Shown here: positions 48,601-56,596 of the stretch, piece by piece | How the letters are laid out: each line of letters starts with the position of its first letter | How positions within the stretch are numbered: position 1 is the first letter of the stretch | From: Mucilaginibacter mali | GTDB lineage: Bacteria > Bacteroidota > Bacteroidia > Sphingobacteriales > Sphingobacteriaceae | Length of the DNA stretch: 64,000 nucleotides | Assembly: GCF_013283875.1 (NCBI RefSeq) | Contig: NZ_CP054139.1 | Coordinates: forward strand, 124,001-188,000 | Direction of reading: 5' to 3' | Made by a program: the position numbers and the translations under genes | Notes under the pieces: model-generated | Databases searched by the model: none | Told to the model about the DNA's origin: nothing | What the model saw: only the letters and a program-made list of their open reading frames with translations

Positions 48601-49759
48601 GCGATGCATCCCGCAAACTTAGTTCTAAAGCATGATAAGGAGTGGCGTTTGATTCATTGATGGTCGGCATTACAGTATACCCCTCATCCTGATGATCTGC
48701 AAAATAGGATTTCCCAAAATTGCCTAAACAGGCATATCCGCCAGCGAGAAAAACGTTTTCAGGATTAATGTCCCTATGAAAAACATTTTGCTCATGGGCC
48801 GCCTTAAGTGCGCTGATCAAATTGAAAACGATATTTATCTTTTCTTCTATCGTAAATGTTTTTCTTTTTAGTTCAGCACGTAAGGAGTTTTCATCCAAAT
48901 AGTCTGTGATCTCATAAAAGATATGATTTTCCTGATCCAACTTAAATTGTACATTTAAGATAAAGGGATTTGTCTTTATCTTATTCAGCGCATTATATTG
49001 GTTTTGAATTAGGTGATTCCGCTTTTCGCGTTGCGTTAGGGGTAAATTAGGCACGTCTAAAGCATATTCCCTTATTCGCTTTCTAATAGCTGAGGTTACC
49101 CCTTTGGGTTTAACTAAATATTCTGTGTAGTTTGGTTCCTGATCAAGGATATCAATAATTTGATAGCCTTCAACTTCCGTCTTTTTATCTGCAGTCTTCA
49201 GACTTGCGGTACCGCAGATTTCAGCCGCTATGTCTTGAAAAATGCCATTGAGCTCGTTTTTTTCTCGGCCAATAAGTTCTGGTTGGGTTAGGTTATCAAT
49301 GAATTGTTGATCAAGAATGTAGGTGGCTTTGACATGCGCACCCCATAGCCCTTTTTTGGTTTGGTATGGGTGTGATAAGCTTACAATAGATTGGATCCAG
49401 GCTTTGCTCCAAGAAGCGTTTTTCTCTTTTAGCTTACTAGCTAATACCGAAGTTTTGAAGCGTAATGTTTTATGAGGATTACGAGTCTCCCGGTCATTCA
49501 AGTACCAATAATTATCGTCTCCCTCTAATCGGCCGCTAAAATCTTTGTTTTCAATATTGAATATGGCGTGTGGCGCAACTATAATGCAGTCATATTCCAA
49601 ATACTGAACCTGGTGATTCTTGGGGTTGAGGTAGGCAAGTTCAATATTTGATAAAATCAGATAGTCATCAGAAAGGTTGACCTCCAGGTATTTCAACAAG
49701 CGTTCTTCGCCCGAATTAACAGGACCCTGATGATTACCACAATGCATTAATTTTGCCAT
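45683..49759 (-). CDS. MAD6/PglW-like kinase: NERD domain, two kinase domains and a P-loop NTPase
   Basis: The 1,358-residue protein has an N-terminal NERD nuclease-like domain (residues about 15-115, Asp57 and Glu70-Asn-Lys72) and a first kinase-like domain (about 215-440). This has HRD (328-330), but Asn347-Phe-Gly in place of DFG and no clear Gly-rich loop, so it may be inactive. A second kinase domain (about 490-750) has GQGGYS (503-508), Lys526, HRD (616-618) and DFN (636-638), and should be active. A P-loop NTPase follows (GNAGDGKT, 832-839), with a Cys cluster at 988, 991 and 997. PglW of Pgl/BREX and MAD6 share NERD-plus-kinase features. It overlaps the HsdS-like gene by 13 bases. The phosphatase downstream may oppose it. 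Confidence 0.85.
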   Translation of the reverse strand: MAKLMHCGNHQGPVNSGEERLLKYLEVNLSDDYLILSNIELAYLNPKNHQVQYLEYDCIIVAPHAIFNIENKDFSGRLEGDDNYWYLNDRETRNPHKTLRFKTSVLASKLKEKNASWSKAWIQSIVSLSHPYQTKKGLWGAHVKATYILDQQFIDNLTQPELIGREKNELNGIFQDIAAEICGTASLKTADKKTEVEGYQIIDILDQEPNYTEYLVKPKGVTSAIRKRIREYALDVPNLPLTQREKRNHLIQNQYNALNKIKTNPFILNVQFKLDQENHIFYEITDYLDENSLRAELKRKTFTIEEKINIVFNLISALKAAHEQNVFHRDINPENVFLAGGYACLGNFGKSYFADHQDEGYTVMPTINESNATPYHALELSLRDASRASDIYSLAILTYELFVDKVPIESPFELNRLGGKLPPNRKATHVKPGVPSWLDDFCDHTILTDPDDRWDNLEEMEAFIKKATKVEEASSGSVLPKPDNCDFEIGSKVSDFTIYQHLGQGGYSQVYRVKHNLQSKSDFAMKVFNESVHGSSVTDEYNALTNLNHDNIVKFRWNGILPSGQFYTLMELLEGENLKEYAKGAKNLPVYKIFQVAKDILSALTYMQAISPPIYHRDIKPQNIVWDKGKRFVLIDFNVASVVENNLDYVGTNPYLAPDLVIGNNRVNWDGSADTFALGITLYELACKVYPWSGSMKMPQVGKPAESPQIHNAKLSNAFSAFLSKSIATKREARFQSAKEMLDELLTIGENNLLQIEKETSTISLAAGGGPDQNIVNYVNSLYSQSRHGNVGTRAGDKNSLYDSLTYTETKLDKQLIPDILDGRYRLVIITGNAGDGKTAFIRKIESKANNVKKLKNGNGVTFEINGTLFQSNYDGSQDEDQKANDDVLSAFFKPFENLTDYSLATQGRIIAINEGRLVEFLHTVAPYRQLADTIENYFYTEGKSQLPDGLLIINLNLRSVVANGHNQESLFKQQVKLLTQKSLWANCQTCPVAENCFIKYNVASLNDSAVGNEIIDRMEWLLRTVSLKRELHITMRDLRSFIAFTLTRDYQCSEIKQQIEVGDEDYLNWWKHYYFNISDNSANDSAQYDRLIKLVRETDVAETAVPSLDRDLYFGTHLPEQFLYFEERKEQLLSQFNEFKIKIPLHDQTEEIQRRILTTQKILVRHQYFEGKINYRARLPYHSVFDFHDLLIGISANKEVMMNDTKQSIAKAISLNEGCNNEGIYSKNLVLSSAQVKDPISKSYRLFELDSFELIINSSAHLTNYLEYEPDSLTFRSLTDKKVSLTISLDLFEMLYFISQGYSPSLNDIRGRFVELQIFKNLLENQEYKEVIVTSDNESFFSIKINDQYKLELQPLN

Positions 49760-51156
49760 GATTCGATTGCGTTTTCAACTATATTGATAGCCTCATATTC
49801 TTTTATATTGCCAAGGCTTAATTTTTCATAGGCTGTATTTACCAAATCTCCAATTTCTTTTTCAATAGAGACAGATAGTCTTGGAATAGGCATCTCTTCT
49901 AACAGAGGTAAAATATAATACAATAAGTTAGTGCCATAAACTATCGATCTGAAAATTCTGAAGAATAGATCCGATTTAAGAACTATAAACAAGTATCCAG
50001 GGTCAATTTTTCTCCTATCCGGCATTATTCTTAATAAATGTTCGGATAAAACTTTACCTTCTAAGTATCCATGTACAAAAAGAGGTCGGCTAAAAATTTC
50101 ATTTTCTCCAAGCGTTCCCACTGCGGGGACAATTATCATGTCTTTTTTAGCTGTTTGATTATCCAGGTTATCAATGTATTTTTTAGAAATGATTTTCCCT
50201 TTCGGCTTGAGATTATGTAAATCGCCTTGATTTAATAATTCAACTGCGTTAATTGAATTTTCTGAAACTTCAACCCTCTTATATCTCCCACCTTTTACTG
50301 GAGCATATTGTAACAATGAAATGAGGCTTTCATGGGAGCCATTTTGAAAGACTTCTTTTATTAGTTTTAATCTTTCGCTATATGTTCTTGATCTTATTGA
50401 TAATGGTGTTATTGAAGACTTTTTCACGATAAAACTACATGAGGTGGCTGATTCCGAAGAATTGGTTATTTTATCGAACAACTCATCATTGATGTTTAAA
50501 TTGGAAATAAATAATTGATCAGCCTTTCTCAATAATTTATTAGCCTCGGTACGTAGCGTAGATGCTTCAATTATCAAATTATGTATTTTATGTTGCTTAT
50601 CATCGCAAAAGACAGGAATTGGCATATCTTTAATCATTTCTTCTGTAATATAAGGTTGCACGCCGCCTGCAGCTAATTTCCAAAGCAATGTATTTCCGTA
50701 TTTTGATACCAGAAAGGAGTAAATGTATCCCGATTTATTTTTGTCTTTAGGCACTATACGAATCATGTTATCTGAACCCATAGCGTCCAATTCTTCGAAT
50801 TCAGATGTAATATAAGCAGTTTGCCCAATGGCTCCGACCCGACCTGTAACAATCATTCCTTCTTTCAGAAAAGATAATTCATCAAATCCATATTTACGAG
50901 AGTTATATTTGCACCCATTAATCGGGTTTTGTTTTACAACGTCAGAATTACTTAAATAAGGATACCCAAATTTTCTATCGGTATACATTCTCTTGCTTCT
51001 TCCCGCAGTAAATATTTTTGATGTTAAATTCTGGAGCTCTTCATGAGGCATCTCATGTATTTTTTTTAAATACAGAGTCCCCTCCGAAAGATGAAAACCA
51101 CTATCAAACCGCATGGCATTAATTATATCCGTTACTCGGACTGTCGAAGTTTTCAT
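49747..51156 (-). CDS. HsdS/MAD5-like DNA specificity subunit
   Basis: The 469-residue protein looks like a type I restriction-modification S subunit: two target-recognition regions (residues about 15-185 and 275-440) separated and followed by helical spacers. It has family-like pieces such as KFGYPYLSNSDVV and IKDMPIPVF in the first half, and IVPAVGTLGENEIF and LLEEMPIPRLS in the second. It should direct the methyltransferase to a two-part DNA site. It overlaps the methyltransferase gene by four bases (ATGA) and the kinase gene by 13. No HsdR helicase/nuclease is encoded nearby, so it serves a modification-guided system, not a standard type I system. Confidence 0.85.
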   Translation of the reverse strand: MKTSTVRVTDIINAMRFDSGFHLSEGTLYLKKIHEMPHEELQNLTSKIFTAGRSKRMYTDRKFGYPYLSNSDVVKQNPINGCKYNSRKYGFDELSFLKEGMIVTGRVGAIGQTAYITSEFEELDAMGSDNMIRIVPKDKNKSGYIYSFLVSKYGNTLLWKLAAGGVQPYITEEMIKDMPIPVFCDDKQHKIHNLIIEASTLRTEANKLLRKADQLFISNLNINDELFDKITNSSESATSCSFIVKKSSITPLSIRSRTYSERLKLIKEVFQNGSHESLISLLQYAPVKGGRYKRVEVSENSINAVELLNQGDLHNLKPKGKIISKKYIDNLDNQTAKKDMIIVPAVGTLGENEIFSRPLFVHGYLEGKVLSEHLLRIMPDRRKIDPGYLFIVLKSDLFFRIFRSIVYGTNLLYYILPLLEEMPIPRLSVSIEKEIGDLVNTAYEKLSLGNIKEYEAINIVENAIESWQN

Positions 51157-53246
51157 ATTGCGGTTTCTTTACAGAATTCAAAATATGCTTTACTAATTTT
51201 AGGCAAATCATCGTCCAAGCGCTTGATTTTTTCATTTCTTTTTTTCAAAACTTTACCTTCCAATTTATTGTAAGTCAGATATGTTTTTATCTCATCAAAC
51301 AACAGTTCCGCGCCATCTTCATCCCTAAGAAAAATTTGATTGCCACGCCTGTCTTTCCCTAATTTTTCGGCAATTGCCATAAATATATCATAATCAGAGT
51401 GATGCAAAAGGGAATGAGCGCGTTCATCTTCAGTTTTCTTTTGCAAAAACAAGAGCGATGCTTGTACGCCTACCTGAGGTAAAAATGCTTCCACGGCTAA
51501 ATCTATGGACGCTAACAATTTAAATTTGTCTAATATCCATGATCGAACATATTCGGTGTTAGGATTACCTAAAATGCCATCAGGCAATACAATAGCCATT
51601 TTGCCCCCTGGTTTCAAAAACTGATAACATTGATCAATAAACAGTATTTCAGGCGGTTGACTACTACTCAAATTTAATTTTTGCCATTGTCCATTAATGT
51701 CTTTTTTCCAACTAAACCCTAAATCGAATTGCCTTAAGATCTCGGGATCATTTATTGGTATTTTTGCGCCGAAAGGCGGGTTTGTAAAAATAAGATCGAA
51801 TTTTCCAAGCGCGTTATAATCTTGTTCAAACGGGAAATCGGCATCGATTCCGGTTCTAATACTTTTACGGACGGCCTCATTGATTTTATATAGTTCGGCT
51901 TCATTGTCGCCTTTAGGGTAAGCCAATGAGTTAGCGTGAAAGATATTGGCGTGACCATCACCCGCCATCACCATGTTCATCCGCGCTGCCTTTTTTAAGT
52001 CAGGATCAAAGTCGAATCCGAAAAGGTATTGCTCTGCATAATCTTTAACTTTGTTGTTTACTTCTATAGAGTTGAACTTTTCCTCCAACCATGGCCCCTC
52101 TAAATCAGGAAATATTTGCTTAGCGAACTTTCTACGCACATGATCCAAAACCATTACCAAAAAGCCACCGGAGCCACATGCAGGATCCAATACTCTTTGA
52201 TGGGCCGTTGGATCCATCATTTCTACCATGCATTTAACTATATTTCTTGGCGTAAAGAACTGGCCGGCTTCCTGCTTTAGTGTATTGGAAACTATGGTTT
52301 CATAAGCTACACCTTTTACATCAACTGTTGCATCTAAAAACGAGTATTTAGCTAATTCAGCCGCAATAAAGGCCAGCCCTTTGTCAGTTAAACTTATTTG
52401 TTCGTTGCCATCAAAAACTTCAGAGAAAAGTGGGTCTTTCCTAAGCTTTGCAAAAATGTCTTTTATTCGTTTTGCAACCTGTTCTCGGCCTTTAATCGTA
52501 TTCTGTTCTTTTACGCCTACCCAAAATTCACGTCTGTAGCTTTCACCGCTTTCCGCGCAAGTGAAGCGTCTTTTTTCATCGTAGATTTTGCAAAAAATAA
52601 GGTTTAGTAGCTCCCAAAATGCAGTTTTTTTCATGCCTTCATTACCATAGATATAATCATGGCAGCGTTTAAATACGCGTATGAGTGAATCATTAGCAGG
52701 GTTACGAGCAATGATTTTATCAGATCGATCAAGATCGGCGATAGTTTGCCCTACGCCAGGAAAATCTGAAAGATCAGAAAATTGAAGATTATCAAATGCG
52801 TCAACTTCTTTCTGTATAAAATTGTAGGTAGCACCATTGGTCCAAAGTCCGAATTCGCAACTACCAACACAGCTTAATGCGTTTTGCAACGATATTTCTA
52901 CCCCCTTTTTTTTGTCATTTTCCTTTGTCTTTTCGTCATGGACGATGCATAATCGAGTAATATGATCTTGTTTGTGAGGTTGATCCGGTTCAAAAATGAC
53001 TAGGTCTATTTTCTGCTTCTTTATTTTCCCTGAGTCTGGGTCGTAGCCAGATATAACAAAATCCCGCGCCATATCTGGCAAATCGAACCCGTATTCTTCG
53101 TTTAACATTCTGGCAACCGACTGGAATATAATTTCTCTTCCACTGGTCGTTTTAATTTCACCAGTAAGAATACAAACAAGTTGACTGTCCTCTAAAACAA
53201 TCTCATCGTTTGTAGGGTTATTCTGAATTAAATTTTCTTCGCTCAT
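51153..53246 (-). CDS. HsdM/MAD2-like N6-adenine DNA methyltransferase with HsdR-N-like N-terminal domain
   Basis: The 697-residue protein has GQFFTPR (328-334), the SAM-binding motif DPACGSGGF (354-362) and catalytic NPPF (489-492), as in type I M subunits. The N-terminal 150 residues look like the HsdR N-terminal nuclease fold: Asp81 in KIDLVIF, then DEK at 104-106 in IVHDEKTKEN. This D...(D/E)xK pattern may make it a nuclease or only a scaffold. It methylates adenine to mark self DNA. It overlaps the S subunit and the AbiEii-like gene by four bases each. It is longer than typical HsdM (about 500 residues) because of the N-terminal addition. Confidence 0.87.
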   Translation of the reverse strand: MSEENLIQNNPTNDEIVLEDSQLVCILTGEIKTTSGREIIFQSVARMLNEEYGFDLPDMARDFVISGYDPDSGKIKKQKIDLVIFEPDQPHKQDHITRLCIVHDEKTKENDKKKGVEISLQNALSCVGSCEFGLWTNGATYNFIQKEVDAFDNLQFSDLSDFPGVGQTIADLDRSDKIIARNPANDSLIRVFKRCHDYIYGNEGMKKTAFWELLNLIFCKIYDEKRRFTCAESGESYRREFWVGVKEQNTIKGREQVAKRIKDIFAKLRKDPLFSEVFDGNEQISLTDKGLAFIAAELAKYSFLDATVDVKGVAYETIVSNTLKQEAGQFFTPRNIVKCMVEMMDPTAHQRVLDPACGSGGFLVMVLDHVRRKFAKQIFPDLEGPWLEEKFNSIEVNNKVKDYAEQYLFGFDFDPDLKKAARMNMVMAGDGHANIFHANSLAYPKGDNEAELYKINEAVRKSIRTGIDADFPFEQDYNALGKFDLIFTNPPFGAKIPINDPEILRQFDLGFSWKKDINGQWQKLNLSSSQPPEILFIDQCYQFLKPGGKMAIVLPDGILGNPNTEYVRSWILDKFKLLASIDLAVEAFLPQVGVQASLLFLQKKTEDERAHSLLHHSDYDIFMAIAEKLGKDRRGNQIFLRDEDGAELLFDEIKTYLTYNKLEGKVLKKRNEKIKRLDDDLPKISKAYFEFCKETAI

Positions 53247-54304
53247 GCGGTTTTATTTTTAGATATTAAAGCCAATTGCCAATAGAAGAAGGCTTCTGGA
53301 TTTGATTTTTTTAGTTTATTTAATTTGCTGTAATTGGAAGCTGTAATTTCCAGGTCTCTAATCTGCTCGGCAGATCCAAATCGTTTAATATTATGATCAT
53401 CATTTAACATTAACGAACACAGGTAAGCGGTTTTAGCTCCAGCCAAAATGGCTTCATCGATTGTAAATCGATGAATTATAAAATTTACAATATTGCGAAT
53501 GCCTGATTGCAAATGCTCAAACTCTTTTGACCTGGGTTCACGTAAAGCAAGTAGAAAACAAGTTTCAATAGCATCCTCAAGCGGCCCCTGCCAATCTATT
53601 TGCAGTTTCCTCAGCGCGATCTCCTCTTTAACTATGGTCCTATAACTTGCTTTGATAGTGGCGAGGTCATTTGAAAGTTCAAACAAAAAGCCGATGTCAT
53701 ATAACTGCTTGATAATTTCTACAGGACGGTTTTTACTATATAAAATTCCTGTTGTATTTGGCGCAAATGCGGTTAGTTTATCACCCAAAATAGATTCAAA
53801 AGAGGGTAACTGAATTGTTATCGCTTCGCCCTCCTGATGTAACCAGGAATGCGCAATGAGGTGTTCTTGCAAGGTCGGGTATGGATTCTCGCCAAATAAA
53901 ATATCCAACAAAATAGGCTCTTCACCAAAATGCTGATTTACCCGGCTTTTATAATATATTTTATAATGTGATACCGGTGCGTCAGTTACATGTTTACGTT
54001 CGTTATCTGATTCCCAACTTGTAAATTGTCCCCGTGCTATAATTTTACCTATGACCATTTCAATCTCAGATTGACTGGCAGTAGTAATAATATCTATGTC
54101 TATCGAGAAGCGGCGCGGAGGGTCTGTTACTAATAATAATGATGTACCCCCCTTAAAAATTAAATTTAAACCATTGGCCTTTAATTGCTCCAATAAGTAT
54201 AGTGCATAGATGACCTTTTCTAACATCTTTGGGTCACCTTTTCGCCCCAGTTTTGTAGAAACGGATTTAATCCACTCCAATTCAAAATTCTGTCTACTTA
54301 TCAT
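53243..54304 (-). CDS. AbiEii-like nucleotidyltransferase (toxin-type)
   Basis: The 353-residue protein has the nucleotidyltransferase motif GGTS at 52-55 (IFKGGTSLLL) with SIDIDI, giving metal-binding Asp69 and Asp71. This is the pattern of AbiEii/AbiGii type IV toxins, MenT-like enzymes that modify tRNA or another target with nucleotides. It overlaps the methyltransferase gene by four bases, so it is part of the same operon, with the AbiEi-like gene 24 bases upstream. As I recall the MADS gene set, it is not included there. It may act as an abortive effector or stabilise the island. Confidence 0.86.
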   Translation of the reverse strand: MISRQNFELEWIKSVSTKLGRKGDPKMLEKVIYALYLLEQLKANGLNLIFKGGTSLLLVTDPPRRFSIDIDIITTASQSEIEMVIGKIIARGQFTSWESDNERKHVTDAPVSHYKIYYKSRVNQHFGEEPILLDILFGENPYPTLQEHLIAHSWLHQEGEAITIQLPSFESILGDKLTAFAPNTTGILYSKNRPVEIIKQLYDIGFLFELSNDLATIKASYRTIVKEEIALRKLQIDWQGPLEDAIETCFLLALREPRSKEFEHLQSGIRNIVNFIIHRFTIDEAILAGAKTAYLCSLMLNDDHNIKRFGSAEQIRDLEITASNYSKLNKLKKSNPEAFFYWQLALISKNKTA

Positions 54305-54310
54305 GTTAGT

Positions 54311-54347
54311 ATATTGGCATATTTAATGTCATTTTGCCAAAGTTTTG
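54311..54347. promoter_or_regulatory. Second operator-like inverted repeat, inside the AbiE junction
   Basis: TTGGCATATT (54314-54323) and TGCCAAAGTTTTG (54335-54347) repeat the half-sites found before the AbiEi-like gene. The starts of TTGGCA and TGCCAA are again exactly 21 bp apart. It overlaps the 3' end of the AbiEi-like gene and the gap before the AbiEii-like gene. Confidence 0.6.
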
Positions 54348-55078
54348 GTTATGTATTTTTCAAGTTCGTTCAGTTGATTTCGCCGCCTGGCATATCTTTT
54401 AAGCTTGTTAATATTGAGTTTGTATTTTTTTAATGAGGTACTAAAAATGTATTCCAACTCATTTTGTTGTGCAGCAAAAAGATCTTTTTCGATAAGGGCA
54501 TCAACAAGTAATTTTTCCAGGAGGGCTACGTGTATGCCTTTTTCGTCAACGTTAATAGGCGCTTCGGAAACCATGGGTTTAACAATAATGACTTCATTGA
54601 AATTGGCGATGTACCGCTCAAAAATCTCGTGGTCGGGGTTTAGATATACTTTTTTGCTGAAATCAGTTAGTGAATTAAAAACAGATTCCATAACATCCTT
54701 CTCTGTTTCGACAACCAAATAGTTTTTGAATAACTGATGGACCATTAAATCATTAAACCATTTACTTTCCCAAACGCAGAATTGAATAAAAGGAAATTCC
54801 TTATTGATTTTATTGTTAATTCTTTTAAGTGTGTTTGATATCTGAGGCTGGAAATCCCTCTTGTTGTCCAGCGAGTACACTCCCCTGGAAACATGCGATA
54901 TGGTTCCATTTGACTTTAGACTGTGAATATGCCACGAAATTGTATTTCCAGATGCTGCCGGGAAATACTGCCTTAAATACATTTCTAACTCATTTTTGGT
55001 AAAAATGCCTTTGTCAGCAAATTTCTTTAGAATATCTATTTCGATTGCGGCTTTCAATTTTAGGTTTCTGTTGGTCAT
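54329..55078 (-). CDS. AbiEi-like winged-helix regulator/antitoxin
   Basis: The 249-residue protein has an N-terminal winged helix-turn-helix (residues about 15-70, FTKNELEMYLRQYFP, SWHIHSLKSNGTISHVSRG) and a helical C-terminus, as in AbiEi antitoxins (and DUF6577-like neighbours of AbiEii). AbiEi-type antitoxins repress their own operon by binding inverted repeats and neutralise AbiEii without direct contact. It is the first gene of the nine-gene operon, so it probably controls all of it. A perfect 15-bp inverted repeat lies 28 bases before its start. MADS has a helix-turn-helix MAD1, and this gene could fill that role. Confidence 0.78.
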   Translation of the reverse strand: MTNRNLKLKAAIEIDILKKFADKGIFTKNELEMYLRQYFPAASGNTISWHIHSLKSNGTISHVSRGVYSLDNKRDFQPQISNTLKRINNKINKEFPFIQFCVWESKWFNDLMVHQLFKNYLVVETEKDVMESVFNSLTDFSKKVYLNPDHEIFERYIANFNEVIIVKPMVSEAPINVDEKGIHVALLEKLLVDALIEKDLFAAQQNELEYIFSTSLKKYKLNINKLKRYARRRNQLNELEKYITKTLAK

Positions 55079-55106
55079 ACAATAGTAGAAAATGAAAATG
55101 ACATTT

Positions 55107-55147
55107 CAAAACTTTGGCATATTATTGTTGATTATGCCAAAGTTTTG
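55107..55147 (-). promoter_or_regulatory. Perfect inverted repeat, probable operator of the defence operon
   Basis: CAAAACTTTGGCATA (55107-55121) and TATGCCAAAGTTTTG (55133-55147) match perfectly over 15 bp with an 11-base spacer, just upstream of the AbiEi-like gene. This is the arrangement AbiEi-type autoregulators bind. Confidence 0.75.
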
Positions 55148-55271
55148 CACGTTTCATTAGCGCAAATGCGCCCAAGCCAGATCAAGAGGAAAATATAGAG
55201 ACGATAAAAAAGTACTGTTATTACATTTCCGGCAGTCATCCAGATCAACTGTGAATTAACCAGTGCTAAAT

Positions 55272-55871
55272 TTAGAACAAGCTGAGTTGTACCATTCCAA
55301 TTAAAGCTTTATTAATATCACGTAGGGTTGCCAGTATGACCGGCTGTTTATCGTTAAGGGTATCTGTACTGCCGATCCTTGAAACCATTTTAGATTTTAA
55401 ATCGCTAAGGGCATCGGCAAATGCGTCCATACGGTTGTTGAATTGTTTGCCATAAACGGATAAGCCGTAACCGCCACCTGCGACACCATAGCTGTAAGAG
55501 ATGGCATAAGTCCAGATACCATTTAAGCCCTTGCCTAATTTGATGGTACTGTAATTACCATAGCGGCTGGTATCACCAAAGGTCAGTTCTTCCTGATCCA
55601 GAAATACTGGTCGTTGAAACCAGCCATATTTATCAAAGGCAATTTCGCTGAAGCCGAACTGCAATCCCATGCGATAGGCATGAACATTCATGGTGATGGT
55701 ACTGAATGAATCGCCGAAGTTGCGAAACCAATCTAATTGCTGTTGGTCTTTCGCTTGAATGGCAAAGATCATTTCCTGAAAGATTTCTCTTTCATAATGA
55801 ACCATGTGGTTATCCTTCATGTAGGCTTTGATTTGATTTTTTGATTGAAGATTTAATACCAGGCTTTCCAT
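55272..55871 (-). CDS. Hypothetical protein of the island
   Basis: I do not recognise this 199-residue protein. It has no signal peptide. It contains a Tyr/Gly-rich middle (GIWTYAISYSYGVAGGGYGLS) and amphipathic helices at both ends. It is on the same strand as the defence operon but separated by 193 bases with the operator, so it is a separate unit. Its GC-rich upstream region with a 16-bp inverted repeat looks like mobile-element sequence, so it may be an element-borne gene. Function unknown. Confidence 0.6.
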   Translation of the reverse strand: MESLVLNLQSKNQIKAYMKDNHMVHYEREIFQEMIFAIQAKDQQQLDWFRNFGDSFSTITMNVHAYRMGLQFGFSEIAFDKYGWFQRPVFLDQEELTFGDTSRYGNYSTIKLGKGLNGIWTYAISYSYGVAGGGYGLSVYGKQFNNRMDAFADALSDLKSKMVSRIGSTDTLNDKQPVILATLRDINKALIGMVQLSLF

Positions 55872-56052
55872 AACATTACATTTTAGTTTTTTAATGCAAG
55901 GGTTTAAAAAGCACAGTGCGCGGTTGTCAAGGGCCCGGCCTGGCGCGGGGTTTCATAGACCCTTGACAACCGCGCAGGGGGCTTTACCTTTGCATTTTAA
56001 AAACTAAAAAGGTTGGAAAGCCTGTCCAATCGAACGATAAACCAACCGGTTA
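55872..56052. repeat. GC-rich region with perfect 16-bp inverted repeat
   Basis: GCGCGGTTGTCAAGGG (55918-55933) and CCCTTGACAACCGCGC (55960-55975) pair perfectly around a 26-base GC-rich loop. The region differs sharply from the AT-rich island. It may be a mobile-element recombination, transfer-origin or regulatory site. No gene is seen in it. Confidence 0.6.
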
Positions 56053-56191
56053 TGAAGAGGAATAAAGCAAGGGGCAGCTTGCCGGTGGGCGCGTATAATC
56101 AGCCGGTATAGCGAAGCGGTACGAGCTGATTCGGACGGTGCGGCTGCTAAACGGCGGGCTGACGCTTGCGGTGGGGGCTGTTATCTGGTGA
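56052..56191 (+). pseudogene. Frameshifted short reading frame (possible relic)
   Basis: ATG 56052 opens a 19-codon frame (MKRNKARGSLPVGAYNQPV) that stops at 56109. The +2 frame then continues with AKRYELIRTVRLLNGGL to a stop at 56189. The base composition is unlike the neighbours. It may be a decayed small gene; this is weakly supported. Confidence 0.25.
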
Positions 56192-56478
56192 GCAACAGCG
56201 AACCTGATTTACAGGCAGGGCCGCATTAGCGATGGCAACGGTATCCTTTTTGGGAAAAAAAGATATAGTGGACAGCGCGGGCCGCAGGCAATGCCCAAAA
56301 AACTGGAAGTATTAATTACCAGCGATGTCATTCCTTTTAAAATGGAACGACAGATGTATTAAGTATCAATCATCGAAATGATTTCATGGGTAGGTGCAGT
56401 ACTATTTACAGATAGTTAGATCAAGGAATCTATAGAAGTAACTTTTAAAAATCGTAAATCAAAATTACATTGAGATAG
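56192..56478. other. Non-coding stretch between relic and importer operon
   Basis: No gene is seen here. The first half stays GC-rich, with mobile-element-like composition, and turns AT-rich after about 56340. Confidence 0.35.
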
Positions 56479-56590
56479 TGTAAGCTTACACCTAAGGAAT
56501 TGTAAGCTTACATCTAAGTAATTAAGCGTTGATATTTTATGTAAATCAATCTTCATATTTGCAATATTAGATTGGACTAAACATAAAGAC
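56479..56590 (+). promoter_or_regulatory. Promoter region with two TGTAAGCTTACA palindromes
   Basis: Two perfect 12-bp palindromes at 56479-56490 and 56501-56512 are 22 bp apart centre to centre, each followed by (C/T)CTAAG. Downstream, TTG at 56528 and CATATTTG near 56553 resemble the Bacteroidota -33 and -7 elements (TTG, TAnnTTTG). The palindromes would be regulator sites above the promoter. Confidence 0.55.
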
Positions 56591-56596
56591 TTGTAT

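Noticed and set aside
36896..55078. Standard BREX, Pgl or type I restriction-modification system
   Set aside because: There is no PglZ, BrxC/BrxL or HsdR gene; only the methyltransferase, specificity subunit and PglW-like kinase are shared.
56192..56478. Additional gene between the relic and the importer operon
   Set aside because: No frame longer than about 40 codons has a plausible start and coding pattern.
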